From contig NZ_JACLQU010000010.1 in NCBI RefSeq assembly GCF_016648855.1, forward strand, positions 1-64,000: a stretch of DNA of 64,000 nucleotides. The letters run 5' to 3'. Below the pieces are notes generated by a model. That model was not told the origin of the DNA and did not search any database. It saw only the letters and a list, made by a program, of their open reading frames with translations. Origin of the DNA: Streptococcus parasanguinis (lineage in GTDB: Bacteria > Bacillota > Bacilli > Lactobacillales > Streptococcaceae). Shown in pieces: positions 56,814 to 64,000 of this stretch. Positions within the stretch are counted from its first letter, which is position 1. Each line of letters opens with the position of its first letter. The translations under genes and the position numbers were made by a program.

Positions 56814-58061
56814 TTATGGATGCCCACCTCCAGGTCCACCGCCTTGAGGTCCGCCACCGCCTGGGGCCCCACCGCCTCCAGGCATGGAGTTGACAATTTC
56901 CGTTTGTTTTTCACCGTTGATATAGATGTCTCCGCCAGTGTAGGTAGCAGTACCATCAAAGTCGAATCCAGATTGACCCGTTAATTTAATGGTTCCTCCG
57001 GTAACAGTGATATTTCCATTCGAATCAATTGGATCGGTATCACCTTGGCCAACTTCAACGTTGAGGGTTCCACCATTCATAGTGAAGAAAATTTCATCTT
57101 GGTTAGCATTGGCATTGGCCGCATTGACACCGTCATCGGTTGCATAGATGGTGATATCTCCACCGTTGATGGTGATCGATTTTCCTTCTAGACCTTCGAC
57201 AGAATCGGTTACCTTGTAGGTTCCGCTATCGATGATCAGATCACCAGAAGCATGGATTCCGTCGTCTCCTGCAGTGATGGTCATTTTGTTATCTGAAAGG
57301 TACATGGTTCCGACCGAAGTATCTTCATCATTATCCACCTTGACGGCATCTTCATCTGCATCGATGGTCATGGTCGTACCAGTGATATTGAGTTCGTCAT
57401 TGACGTTGAAGGCATCTCCTACAGCCGTTATCTTATAGGTTCCACCTGTGATATGGAGAGTGTCATTGGCTTTGATACCGTTGTTCTTCTTAGCGTCAAT
57501 GTTGAGCGTACCTGAACCATTGATGGTGAGGTCGCCTTTAGAGAAGATCACCGCATCGGCATCTTCATCATTGTTTGAACTTGAATCAGACAAGGTATTG
57601 GTCGTGCCATCTGCTAGAGTCAGGTAGACATGACCTGCTTTCGTAGCAGAAATTGGCGCGTTGGTGTTGGTCATGGTAACGCCTTTCAAGACGATGTGAA
57701 CATCATCTGAGTCACCTGCTTCGACCTTGATTTGAACTCCATCGGATTCACCAGAGATGACATAGGTTCCAGCCTTTGAGATGGTCACAGTTGATCCAGA
57801 TACAGCTACGCCGTCACCTGATACACTTGCAGAAGATCCAGATAGTTTTACAGTAGAGGCTTTGCTTTCATCATAAGAGCTGTCCTTGTCCTTATCTGTA
57901 AAATAGTTGGAATTGTTTGTTTTATTTTTTGAAGTAGAAGTAGTGGTTGTTTGTGCAGTATTGCTTTTTGTAGCTGATTGTGATGACGCCTGGGTGCAAG
58001 CTGTCAGTAAGGTGAGGGTTGCGGCCCCCGTTAATAAAAATTTCCATTTGTTTGATTTCAT
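56814..58061 (-). CDS. Cthe_2159-type carbohydrate-binding lipoprotein
   Basis: A 415-residue lipoprotein with lipobox LLTAC (Cys near 22) and a Ser/Thr/Asn-rich spacer. A long run of short beta-strand repeats follows (ITISKAGTYVISGESDG, LTINGSGTLNIDAKKN, DDGIHASGDLIIDSGTY and others), typical of the Cthe_2159/DUF4353 right-handed beta-helix family that binds acidic polysaccharides and calcium. Asp residues recur at turns (DEDAVKVDNDED). The tail is Gly/Pro-rich and ends GGGHP. Divergent from the VTC-domain gene, a pairing known in other Firmicutes. Role in surface polymer binding is inferred. Confidence 0.82.
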   Translation of the reverse strand: MKSNKWKFLLTGAATLTLLTACTQASSQSATKSNTAQTTTTSTSKNKTNNSNYFTDKDKDSSYDESKASTVKLSGSSASVSGDGVAVSGSTVTISKAGTYVISGESDGVQIKVEAGDSDDVHIVLKGVTMTNTNAPISATKAGHVYLTLADGTTNTLSDSSSNNDEDADAVIFSKGDLTINGSGTLNIDAKKNNGIKANDTLHITGGTYKITAVGDAFNVNDELNITGTTMTIDADEDAVKVDNDEDTSVGTMYLSDNKMTITAGDDGIHASGDLIIDSGTYKVTDSVEGLEGKSITINGGDITIYATDDGVNAANANANQDEIFFTMNGGTLNVEVGQGDTDPIDSNGNITVTGGTIKLTGQSGFDFDGTATYTGGDIYINGEKQTEIVNSMPGGGGAPGGGGPQGGGPGGGHP

Positions 58062-58094
58062 GAGCTTTTCCTCTCGTTCAATTGATATGCTCCT

Positions 58095-58200
58095 AGTCTA
58101 AAGTTGCTAGCTGAAAGTTTCCTAAAGTTTTTCTGAAAGGAACCTTAACTTTAGTTTTCTTTAAGTTTGGCTTAATGACCAGTTAAGAAAGTCCCATTAA
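58095..58200. promoter_or_regulatory. AAAGTT repeats in the divergent gap
   Basis: AAAGTT occurs at 58100, 58114 and 58124, a variant AAAGG at 58136, and the inverted form AACTTT at 58147. TTTAAG lies at 58160-58165. The cluster lies 40-90 bp before the beta-repeat lipoprotein gene, in the place of an activator site. Confidence 0.45.
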
Positions 58201-58273
58201 ACTAGAAAGCACGTAAGTCGTATTCATACTGACTGAAGTTTAGAAACAATAGCCCCCTTAAAGGAGAAGAAAC

Positions 58274-59053
58274 ATGAAAAAAACAATTGAGACAAGTTTC
58301 AAACGAATCGAAACAAAATATATCGTCGCAAAAGATGACGTGAAGGACTTGATCAAAGACTTAAAAGAATACGTCGTAGAAGATGATTACCCAACCTCAA
58401 CCATTTCAAACATTTATTTTGATACAGAAAATTTTGATGTCATTCAAGATGCTCTTGCCAAACAACACCGCCGTGAAAAAATTCGGATGCGGACTTATAT
58501 AGAAAAACCTCAAGCAGACAGTCCAGTGTTTCTAGAGGTGAAGTCAAAAGATGAAGAAGGAATTGGCCATAAATTCCGCCTAGTCGCCACTTCACAAGCC
58601 ATTATCAACTTGATGACAGATGGGAAAGTAGATCATCAGATACAAGATCCAGACTTAGTGCAAGAGATTCAGAGATTGCGCAAACGTTATGGTCATCGAT
58701 TGGAACCACGGATGTTCATTTATTATGATCGTTTGTCTCTCAAAGAAAAGAAATCCATTCAGGGTTATCCTTATCAGAAGATTCGCGTGACAATCGATCA
58801 AAACTTAGTCTTTCGAGACCAGGCTGTTAGCCTTTTTGATGGGAAGAAAGGAGAACCTCTACTAGAGGATGACTTCGTGATCATGGAAATTAAGGCTCCT
58901 GGGCAAGAACCTCAATGGCTAAAGGATATTTTAGAGAAGTATGGTTTGGTGAAGCAGAAATTTTCAAAATATAGCTGTGCTTATCATAAATCACAAGGCT
59001 TGGATTATGCCCCAAGACCAGTTCAAGAAACGGTAGGTGCTGCCTATGTCTAA
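58274..59053 (+). CDS. VTC-domain (polyphosphate polymerase-like) protein
   Basis: A 259-residue soluble protein with a triphosphate-tunnel fold like the catalytic domain of yeast Vtc4. Seen are FKRIETKYIV (ExKY), IYFDTENF, HRREKIRMRTY, FLEVKSK (ExK), RMFIYYDR and EIKAPG, the alternating charged strands that line the tunnel. AAAGGAG precedes the ATG. It overlaps the DUF4956 gene by 8 bp. Polyphosphate synthesis is not proven for bacterial members of this subfamily. Confidence 0.82.
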   Translation: MKKTIETSFKRIETKYIVAKDDVKDLIKDLKEYVVEDDYPTSTISNIYFDTENFDVIQDALAKQHRREKIRMRTYIEKPQADSPVFLEVKSKDEEGIGHKFRLVATSQAIINLMTDGKVDHQIQDPDLVQEIQRLRKRYGHRLEPRMFIYYDRLSLKEKKSIQGYPYQKIRVTIDQNLVFRDQAVSLFDGKKGEPLLEDDFVIMEIKAPGQEPQWLKDILEKYGLVKQKFSKYSCAYHKSQGLDYAPRPVQETVGAAYV

Positions 59054-59729
59054 TCTATTTGATTCTATTTTTAATAATGCCACAGCAACGGTGGATCCCT
59101 TGCGCTTACTGCTGGCCCTTTTGGTCAGCCTCTTTCTAGGGCTGGCCCTATCTTGGACCTATAAATACCGAACACTTTACACTCGAGAGTTTGTCATTAG
59201 TTTGACCTTGCTTCCTTGTATGATGACCTTAGTGATCTTTTTGGTCAATGGAAGTTTGGGAACCTCGATTGCAGTGGCAGGGACCTTTAGTTTGATCCGT
59301 TTTCGTTCGGCTACGAGTGGTTCTCGAGAGTTGATTGCCATTTTCTTAGCTATGATTATAGGACTGGCAGCTGGATCTGGCTATCTTTTATTGGCCATTT
59401 TAACAACCCTCTCTTTACTAGGGGTGTGGCTGGTATTAGAGAACAAACAGAGTAAGGCAGACCATCAACGGCGCCGTCATTTGACCATAACTGTCTCAAA
59501 ACAAGATTCTGTTGCAGAACAAATCAGCCAGTTGTTGGACCAAAGTTGTTCAGAAATTGACTTTATTTCTGTCACAACGGCCCAAGCTGGAGAACAACTG
59601 ACCTTGAACTATGAGGTAAATATGAAATCGAACATCGATGATTTTGCTCTTGCCAATCTATTGATTAGCGAGATTGAAAATTGTGATGTCGCTCTGACAA
59701 AGAAAGCGAAGAAAAGAAAGAATCTATAA
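59046..59729 (+). CDS. DUF4956 membrane protein
   Basis: A 227-residue protein: four membrane helices within 15-135 (LLLALLVSLFLGLALSW; a GTFSLIRFRSATSGSRE loop between helices; LLAILTTLSLLGVWL), then a soluble ACT-like domain (about 145-220). The loop with FRSATSGSRE is the family signature. Start at the ATG (59046), AGGTG 6 nt upstream. Coupled to the VTC gene, its usual partner; the pair may form a membrane complex as VTC does in yeast. Confidence 0.82.
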   Translation: MSNLFDSIFNNATATVDPLRLLLALLVSLFLGLALSWTYKYRTLYTREFVISLTLLPCMMTLVIFLVNGSLGTSIAVAGTFSLIRFRSATSGSRELIAIFLAMIIGLAAGSGYLLLAILTTLSLLGVWLVLENKQSKADHQRRRHLTITVSKQDSVAEQISQLLDQSCSEIDFISVTTAQAGEQLTLNYEVNMKSNIDDFALANLLISEIENCDVALTKKAKKRKNL

Positions 59730-59733
59730 CGGC

Positions 59734-59758
59734 TATCCTACTTTAGGATAGTTTTTTA
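59734..59758 (+). terminator. Terminator of the VTC-DUF4956 unit
   Basis: CTATCCT-ACTTT-AGGATAG followed by TTTTTT. Confidence 0.85.
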
Positions 59759-59763
59759 GGGTT

Positions 59764-59795
59764 TTAAGAACTTTTTAAGAAAAAGTGGTATACTG
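59764..59795 (+). promoter_or_regulatory. CiaR-type promoter of the S41 peptidase gene
   Basis: TTTAAG (59764-59769), 5 bp, TTTAAG (59775-59780), 9 bp, TATACT (59790-59795) preceded by TGG (extended -10). A perfect CiaR repeat in activator geometry, closely like that at htrA. Confidence 0.8.
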
Positions 59796-59821
59796 TTTCT
59801 AAAAAATGGAAGGAATCCTTT

Positions 59822-61081
59822 ATGAAAAAGACTGCTATTTTTGAAGATGTCGTCTCTATTATGACCCATGATTCATCTACCATCAAGGATCGAAAAGGAT
59901 GCGATCCAGAGCCTTTTCGAGAAAACATTACAGATGATATGACAGATGATGCCTTTCTCTATCAAGTTAAGACTTACCTAGCTAGTTTTGGGGTGATCGG
60001 GCATATTTCCTTTCGAGATAAAAAGGCCAGTCAAAAAGGGTTCCTTTTGAGAATAAATGGACAGAAATTGTATGTTGAGGAAGCTAATGAAGATACGGGT
60101 CTTCAAGTAGGAGATCAGATCCTAGCTCTGGATGGAAGTGACTTGGATCAGATAGCTTCTCTTCATAAAGACTATTTTATCAGCAAGACCTCTGAAAGAC
60201 ACTACCGAGAATGGGCAGATTTGGTCTCTCAGTCAACGAGTGTCACCCTGCTTCGAGAAGGGATAGAAAAGACCATTGAAGTAGTCCCTAGTCGAGAACC
60301 GATCCAGGATCATATTTTTTGGAAACGATTAGACGATGAGATTCTTTATCTTCGTCTGGATAATTTTATGGATGAAGGAGCCATTAGTCGGGTATATCAA
60401 GAGTGTTTGCCGATGATGACGGAGGTCAAGTTTCTTCTCATTGATGTCCGACAGAACGGCGGAGGGACGGATTCTCTATATCTTCCTCTGTTACATCTAG
60501 GCTTAGAGAAGGATCAGGGCTATGATTCGCTTGACTGGGACGATGATGGTATGGAAATTCTCTACACGGAACGTAATGTTGATCTGCGCTTGAAAGACTT
60601 TGAGGACTGGATGCAACAGGAAGAAATTAGTCCTGAAACAGTCAAGCTGCTTGGAGATATGAAAGAGGAGTTGCTCCGCCATCGAGGCAAAGGTTATGTA
60701 CTGTATCAGCAAGAAAGCGAGGAATTCTTCCCAGAGGTTAAAGGTGGCCACTATCCTGAACGGATCTTTGTCTTATCAGATATCTATTGCGGTTCTTCTG
60801 GCGACAACTTTGTTCAGATGATGAAGCAGTTTAAGAAGGTAACGGTGGTAGGTAGACCGACTCTCGGAATTTTAGACTATTCCAATTGTTGTACCGTTGA
60901 TTATGGCGATTATCAATTGATGTTTCCTACTTCTCGTTGTCTATGCGTAGATCAAGGTAAAGGAATGACGGATCAAGGTGTTCTACCCGATATAGAGATT
61001 CCTTGGACACCTAGCCATTTCGCGAGAGATGTGGATCTGGACAAGTGTCTGGAGTTGATTCATCAGGGGACTGTGAAATAG
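59822..61081 (+). CDS. S41-family (C-terminal-processing-like) peptidase
   Basis: A 419-residue protein with a PDZ-like segment (about 75-160: INGQKLYVEEANEDTGLQVGDQILALDG) and an S41 core. In the core, LLIDVRQNGGGTDSLYLPLLH matches the family DLRxNxGG block and IYCGSSGDNFVQMMKQ contains the presumed nucleophile Ser. There is no signal peptide or membrane anchor, unusual for CtpA-type proteases, so it appears cytoplasmic. AGGAAT precedes the ATG. It has its own CiaR-type promoter. Substrate unknown. Confidence 0.8.
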   Translation: MKKTAIFEDVVSIMTHDSSTIKDRKGCDPEPFRENITDDMTDDAFLYQVKTYLASFGVIGHISFRDKKASQKGFLLRINGQKLYVEEANEDTGLQVGDQILALDGSDLDQIASLHKDYFISKTSERHYREWADLVSQSTSVTLLREGIEKTIEVVPSREPIQDHIFWKRLDDEILYLRLDNFMDEGAISRVYQECLPMMTEVKFLLIDVRQNGGGTDSLYLPLLHLGLEKDQGYDSLDWDDDGMEILYTERNVDLRLKDFEDWMQQEEISPETVKLLGDMKEELLRHRGKGYVLYQQESEEFFPEVKGGHYPERIFVLSDIYCGSSGDNFVQMMKQFKKVTVVGRPTLGILDYSNCCTVDYGDYQLMFPTSRCLCVDQGKGMTDQGVLPDIEIPWTPSHFARDVDLDKCLELIHQGTVK

Positions 61082-61149
61082 AATAGGATTTCAACCAGAA
61101 AACTGATTAAAGAAAAATGCTTTCGTTAAACGGCTTGAATGATCTGAAA

Positions 61150-61163
61150 TGATAACGTTTTCT
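61150..61163. promoter_or_regulatory. cre-like site before dltX
   Basis: TGATAACGTTTTCT fits the CcpA site TGAAARCGYTTTCW with one mismatch. It lies about 40 bp upstream of the dlt -35 region. Confidence 0.45.
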
Positions 61164-61187
61164 ACCACATTCTCACTATGTTTAAAA

Positions 61188-61217
61188 TTGCTTACTTGGT
61201 ATAAAAAATGGTAAAAT
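61188..61217 (+). promoter_or_regulatory. Promoter of the dlt operon
   Basis: TTGCTT (61188-61193), 18 bp, TAAAAT (61212-61217), with TGG before the -10 (extended -10). Confidence 0.6.
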
Positions 61218-61250
61218 AGTGAGTAACAATCAAAATGAAGAGTGAAACTT

Positions 61251-61379
61251 ATGAAACATAAAACACTTTATAAATTTATCGGGCAGACGATCTTGTATTT
61301 CGCCATTTTCCTAGCCCTACTTTATTTCTTTAGTTACCTTGGTCAAGGTCAGGGTGGCTTTATCTATAACGAATTTTAG
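61251..61379 (+). CDS. dltX: Teichoic acid D-Ala incorporation-associated protein DltX
   Basis: A 42-residue single-pass membrane peptide (MKHKTLYKFIGQ start, hydrophobic residues 10-30, C-terminal GGFIYNEF). DltX works with DltB and DltD in transfer of D-alanine to teichoic acids; its conserved C-terminal end protrudes outside. The ATG has a weak GAAGAG upstream. It leads the dlt operon, 18 bp before dltA. Confidence 0.9.
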   Translation: MKHKTLYKFIGQTILYFAIFLALLYFFSYLGQGQGGFIYNEF

Positions 61380-61397
61380 AAAAGGAGACTCCTAGCC

Positions 61398-62948
61398 GTG
61401 TCAAACCAACCAATTACTGATATGATCGAGACAATTGAACGTTATGCGCAACTACAACCAGACTATCCGGTTTACAATGTCCTTGGTGAGGAACATACCT
61501 ATGGCCAATTGAAGGCTGACTCAGATAGCTTGGCTGCCTACATTGACCAAATGGGACTTCCTGAAAAGTCACCTGTAGTGGTCTTTGGTGGTCAAGAATA
61601 TGAAATGTTAGCAACCTTTGTGGCCTTGACAAAATCTGGCCATGCCTATATCCCAATTGATAGCCACTCTGCCTTGGAGCGCGTGTCTGCCATTGTTGAA
61701 GTAGCAGAGCCAAGCTTGATTATTGCCATCAATGAGTTTCCATTGGAAAACCCAGCTGCTCCAATCATGTCCTTGGATCAAGTGCGTGAAGCTTATGCGG
61801 CTCAGCATGCCTATGACTTGCAACATCCGGTCAAAGGGGATGATAACTACTACATCATCTTTACCTCAGGGACAACTGGGAAACCAAAAGGGGTACAAAT
61901 TTCGCACGATAACTTGCTCAGCTTTACCAACTGGATGATTACGGACAAGGAATTTGCAACGCCAGAGCGTCCGCAAATGTTGGCGCAACCGCCCTATTCT
62001 TTTGACTTGTCTGTCATGTACTGGGCACCGACCTTAGCTCTTGGAGGAACCCTTTTTGCCCTTCCATCAGCTATCACTCAAGACTTCAAACAACTCTTTG
62101 CGACGATCTTTTCTCTTCCGATTGCTATCTGGACTTCAACACCATCTTTTGCAGATATGGCCATGTTGTCTGAGGATTTCAATGCTGAAAAAATGCCAGG
62201 GATCACCCATTTCTACTTTGATGGGGAAGAGTTGACAGTCAAGACTGCTCAGAAATTGCGCGAGCGTTTCCCAAATGCACGCATCATCAATGCCTACGGC
62301 CCAACGGAAGCAACTGTAGCTCTTTCGGCTGTAGCCGTAACAGATGAGATGTTAGCTACTTTGAAACGTCTGCCAATTGGTTACACCAAAGAAGATTCTC
62401 CAACCTTCATCATTGATGAGGCAGGTAACAAATTGCCGAATGGTGAGCAAGGTGAGATCATCGTATCAGGCCCAGCTGTTTCAAAAGGTTATATGAATAA
62501 TCCAGAGAAAACAGCAGAAGCCTTCTTCGAATTTGAAGGTCTTCCAGCCTACCATACGGGAGATGTCGGAACCATGACGGATGAAGGCCTTCTTCTCTAT
62601 GGTGGTCGGATGGACTTCCAAATCAAGTTTAACGGTTATCGTATCGAGCTAGAGGATGTCTCTCAAAACTTGAACAAATCGAAGTATATTGACTCAGCAG
62701 TCGCAGTACCGCGTTATAATAAGGATCACAAGGTCCAAAATCTCTTGGCCTATGTCATCTTAAAAGAGGGCGTCAAAGAACAATTTGAGCGCGAAATTGA
62801 TATCACAAAAGCCATCAAGGAAGATTTAGAAAACATCATGATGTCTTATATGATGCCTTCAAAATTCCTCTATCGTGATAGCCTGCCATTAACACCAAAC
62901 GGGAAAATCGACATCAAAGGGTTGATTAGCGAGGTTAATAACCGATGA
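61398..62948 (+). CDS. dltA: D-alanine-D-alanyl carrier protein ligase DltA
   Basis: A 516-residue adenylating enzyme charging D-alanine onto the carrier DltC. Motifs [14 protein letters not shown] (P-loop), [28 protein letters not shown] and the C-terminal PNGKID lysine are present. GTG start with AAAGGAGA 10 nt upstream. Its stop overlaps the dltB start (ATGA). Confidence 0.97.
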   Translation: MSNQPITDMIETIERYAQLQPDYPVYNVLGEEHTYGQLKADSDSLAAYIDQMGLPEKSPVVVFGGQEYEMLATFVALTKSGHAYIPIDSHSALERVSAIVEVAEPSLIIAINEFPLENPAAPIMSLDQVREAYAAQHAYDLQHPVKGDDNYYIIFTSGTTGKPKGVQISHDNLLSFTNWMITDKEFATPERPQMLAQPPYSFDLSVMYWAPTLALGGTLFALPSAITQDFKQLFATIFSLPIAIWTSTPSFADMAMLSEDFNAEKMPGITHFYFDGEELTVKTAQKLRERFPNARIINAYGPTEATVALSAVAVTDEMLATLKRLPIGYTKEDSPTFIIDEAGNKLPNGEQGEIIVSGPAVSKGYMNNPEKTAEAFFEFEGLPAYHTGDVGTMTDEGLLLYGGRMDFQIKFNGYRIELEDVSQNLNKSKYIDSAVAVPRYNKDHKVQNLLAYVILKEGVKEQFEREIDITKAIKEDLENIMMSYMMPSKFLYRDSLPLTPNGKIDIKGLISEVNNR

Positions 62949-64000
62949 TCGAGTTTTTGAAACAGCTCCCTCATTTAGAACACTATGGAACACCGATCTA
63001 TTTTGTCTACCTCATTCTAGCTTTTTTGCCGATCTTTGTGGGCCTCTTTTTCAAAAAGAGATTTCCGGTCTATGAAGGACTGGTGAGTCTGATCTTTATC
63101 ATTTTGATGCTGACAGGTTCGAATCTCAAGCAAATTTATGCCCTGCTCTTTTACGTAGTCTGGCAAATCTTGATTGTGTATTCCTACAAAATCTATCGTC
63201 AGAAAGCGGACAACAAGTGGATTTTCTATCTTCATTCCTTCTTGTCTGTCTTGCCCCTGATCTTTGTTAAGGTGGAGCCAGCGATCAAGAATGGACACCA
63301 ATCCTTGTTTGGATTTTTAGGGATTTCTTATTTGACCTTCCGAGCTGTCGGAATGATCATCGAAATGCGAGATGGTGTCTTGAAAGAATTCACGCTCTGG
63401 GAATTCTTACGTTTTATGCTCTTTATGCCAACCTTCTCAAGTGGGCCGATTGATCGTTTCAAGCGTTTTAATGAGGATTATAAAGCCATTCCTGAGCGCG
63501 AAGAATTATTGGATATGTTGGAGCAAGCTGTTAAGTACATCATGTATGGCTTCCTTTATAAATTTATTCTAGCTCATATTTTTGGCCACTTATTGTTAGG
63601 TCATGTGCAGACCTATGCCTTGTCTCAAGGTGGATTCTTCAACATCGGAACGCTGGGAGTCATGTATGTTTATGGTTTTGACCTTTTCTTTGACTTTGCA
63701 GGGTATTCCATGTTTGCTTTAGCGGCTTCCAATTTGATGGGGATTAAAAGTCCCATCAACTTTGACCGTCCTTTTAAATCACGTGATTTAAAGGAATTCT
63801 GGAATCGCTGGCATATGAGTTTATCTTTCTGGTTCCGTGATTTTGTCTTTATGCGTCTCGTAATGGTACTGATGCGCAATAAAGTCTTCAAGAGCCGGAT
63901 TACTACCTCAAATGTTGCCTACATTATCAATATGTTGGTCATGGGCTTCTGGCACGGGGTGACCTGGTACTATATTGCTTATGGGCTCTTCCATGGGCTT
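62945..64000 (+). CDS. dltB: D-alanyl transfer protein DltB (truncated by window end)
   Basis: 352 codons of a membrane-bound O-acyltransferase that passes D-alanine across the membrane from DltC. Starts ATGATCGAG over the dltA stop. Eight or more helices are visible, with MBOAT blocks [42 protein letters not shown] and MGFWHGVTW, whose His near residue 337 is the expected catalytic one. The frame is open to the last base; dltC and dltD should follow outside. Confidence 0.96.
   Translation, partial: MIEFLKQLPHLEHYGTPIYFVYLILAFLPIFVGLFFKKRFPVYEGLVSLIFIILMLTGSNLKQIYALLFYVVWQILIVYSYKIYRQKADNKWIFYLHSFLSVLPLIFVKVEPAIKNGHQSLFGFLGISYLTFRAVGMIIEMRDGVLKEFTLWEFLRFMLFMPTFSSGPIDRFKRFNEDYKAIPEREELLDMLEQAVKYIMYGFLYKFILAHIFGHLLLGHVQTYALSQGGFFNIGTLGVMYVYGFDLFFDFAGYSMFALAASNLMGIKSPINFDRPFKSRDLKEFWNRWHMSLSFWFRDFVFMRLVMVLMRNKVFKSRITTSNVAYIINMLVMGFWHGVTWYYIAYGLFHGL

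Noticed and set aside
58157-58176. TTTAAG-N5-CTTAAT as a CiaR site before the VTC gene
   Set aside because: The second half matches at only four of six positions and no -10 follows at the right distance.

Overview
The window is a low-GC Firmicute chromosome segment around the replication origin, almost certainly from an oral Streptococcus of the mitis/sanguinis/parasanguinis type. Pointers are the dnaA-dnaN-ychF-pth-mfd-divIC-tilS-hpt-ftsH-comX block running left to an rRNA operon, the parB-htrA-rlmH-tRNA(Arg)-comD-comE block running right, a sigma-X (ComX) gene beside tRNA(Glu) and rRNA, and DltX at the head of the dlt operon. I see no insertion sequence, prophage, CRISPR array or obvious island; this is mostly core genome.

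Left arm (1-14150, nearly all minus strand): 16S rRNA promoter and leader, comX, tRNA-Glu, ftsH, hpt, tilS, a beta-lactamase-fold exported protein, a 42-codon small protein, divIC, rqcP, mfd, pth, ychF, a plus-strand DUF1307 lipoprotein, a DUF951 protein and dnaN. Origin (about 14150-18150): DnaA boxes flank dnaA on both sides, with a DnaA-trio-like tract on the dnaN side, and a third box cluster lies between htrA and rlmH. Four parS-like 16-mers lie at 3723, 23107, 33869 and 55846, and parB is beside the origin.

Competence and middle (18150-36230): rlmH, tRNA-Arg, then comD-comE with no recognisable comC in the 313 bp before them; tRNA-Glu and tRNA-Asn; a YfhO-family membrane protein; an ABC-F ATPase; trpS; guaB; recF and yaaA; two M16 peptidase-like genes; rodZ-pgsA-ecfA1-ecfA2-ecfT.

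Right part (36230-64000): two secreted LysM proteins around the sdaAB-sdaAA-HAD operon; mnmA; an SseB-like gene; Nudix-mnmG; gdpP-rplI-dnaB-veg; a TPP riboswitch driving thiXYZ; rpsD; a TetR regulator divergent from a 931-residue YhgE/Pip protein; a structured intergenic repeat; and an accessory-looking cell-surface locus (lipoprotein, Cthe_2159-type beta-repeat lipoprotein, VTC-domain protein, DUF4956 membrane protein, cytoplasmic S41 peptidase). The window ends in dltX-dltA-dltB (dltB cut by the window edge).

Unexplained or regulatory signals that stand out: a 21-bp-period direct repeat before comX that fits a ComE site although comC is missing; perfect CiaR-type repeats (TTTAAG-N5-TTTAAG) before the S41 peptidase and in the sdaAB/lysM gap, plus a near-perfect one at htrA; a recurring unassigned 16-bp palindrome TTTACA-N4-TGTAAA at four intergenic sites between 25.8 and 44.4 kb; an ABC-F protein with one intact and one degenerate composite ATP site; and a leader with two mutually exclusive hairpins before mnmA.
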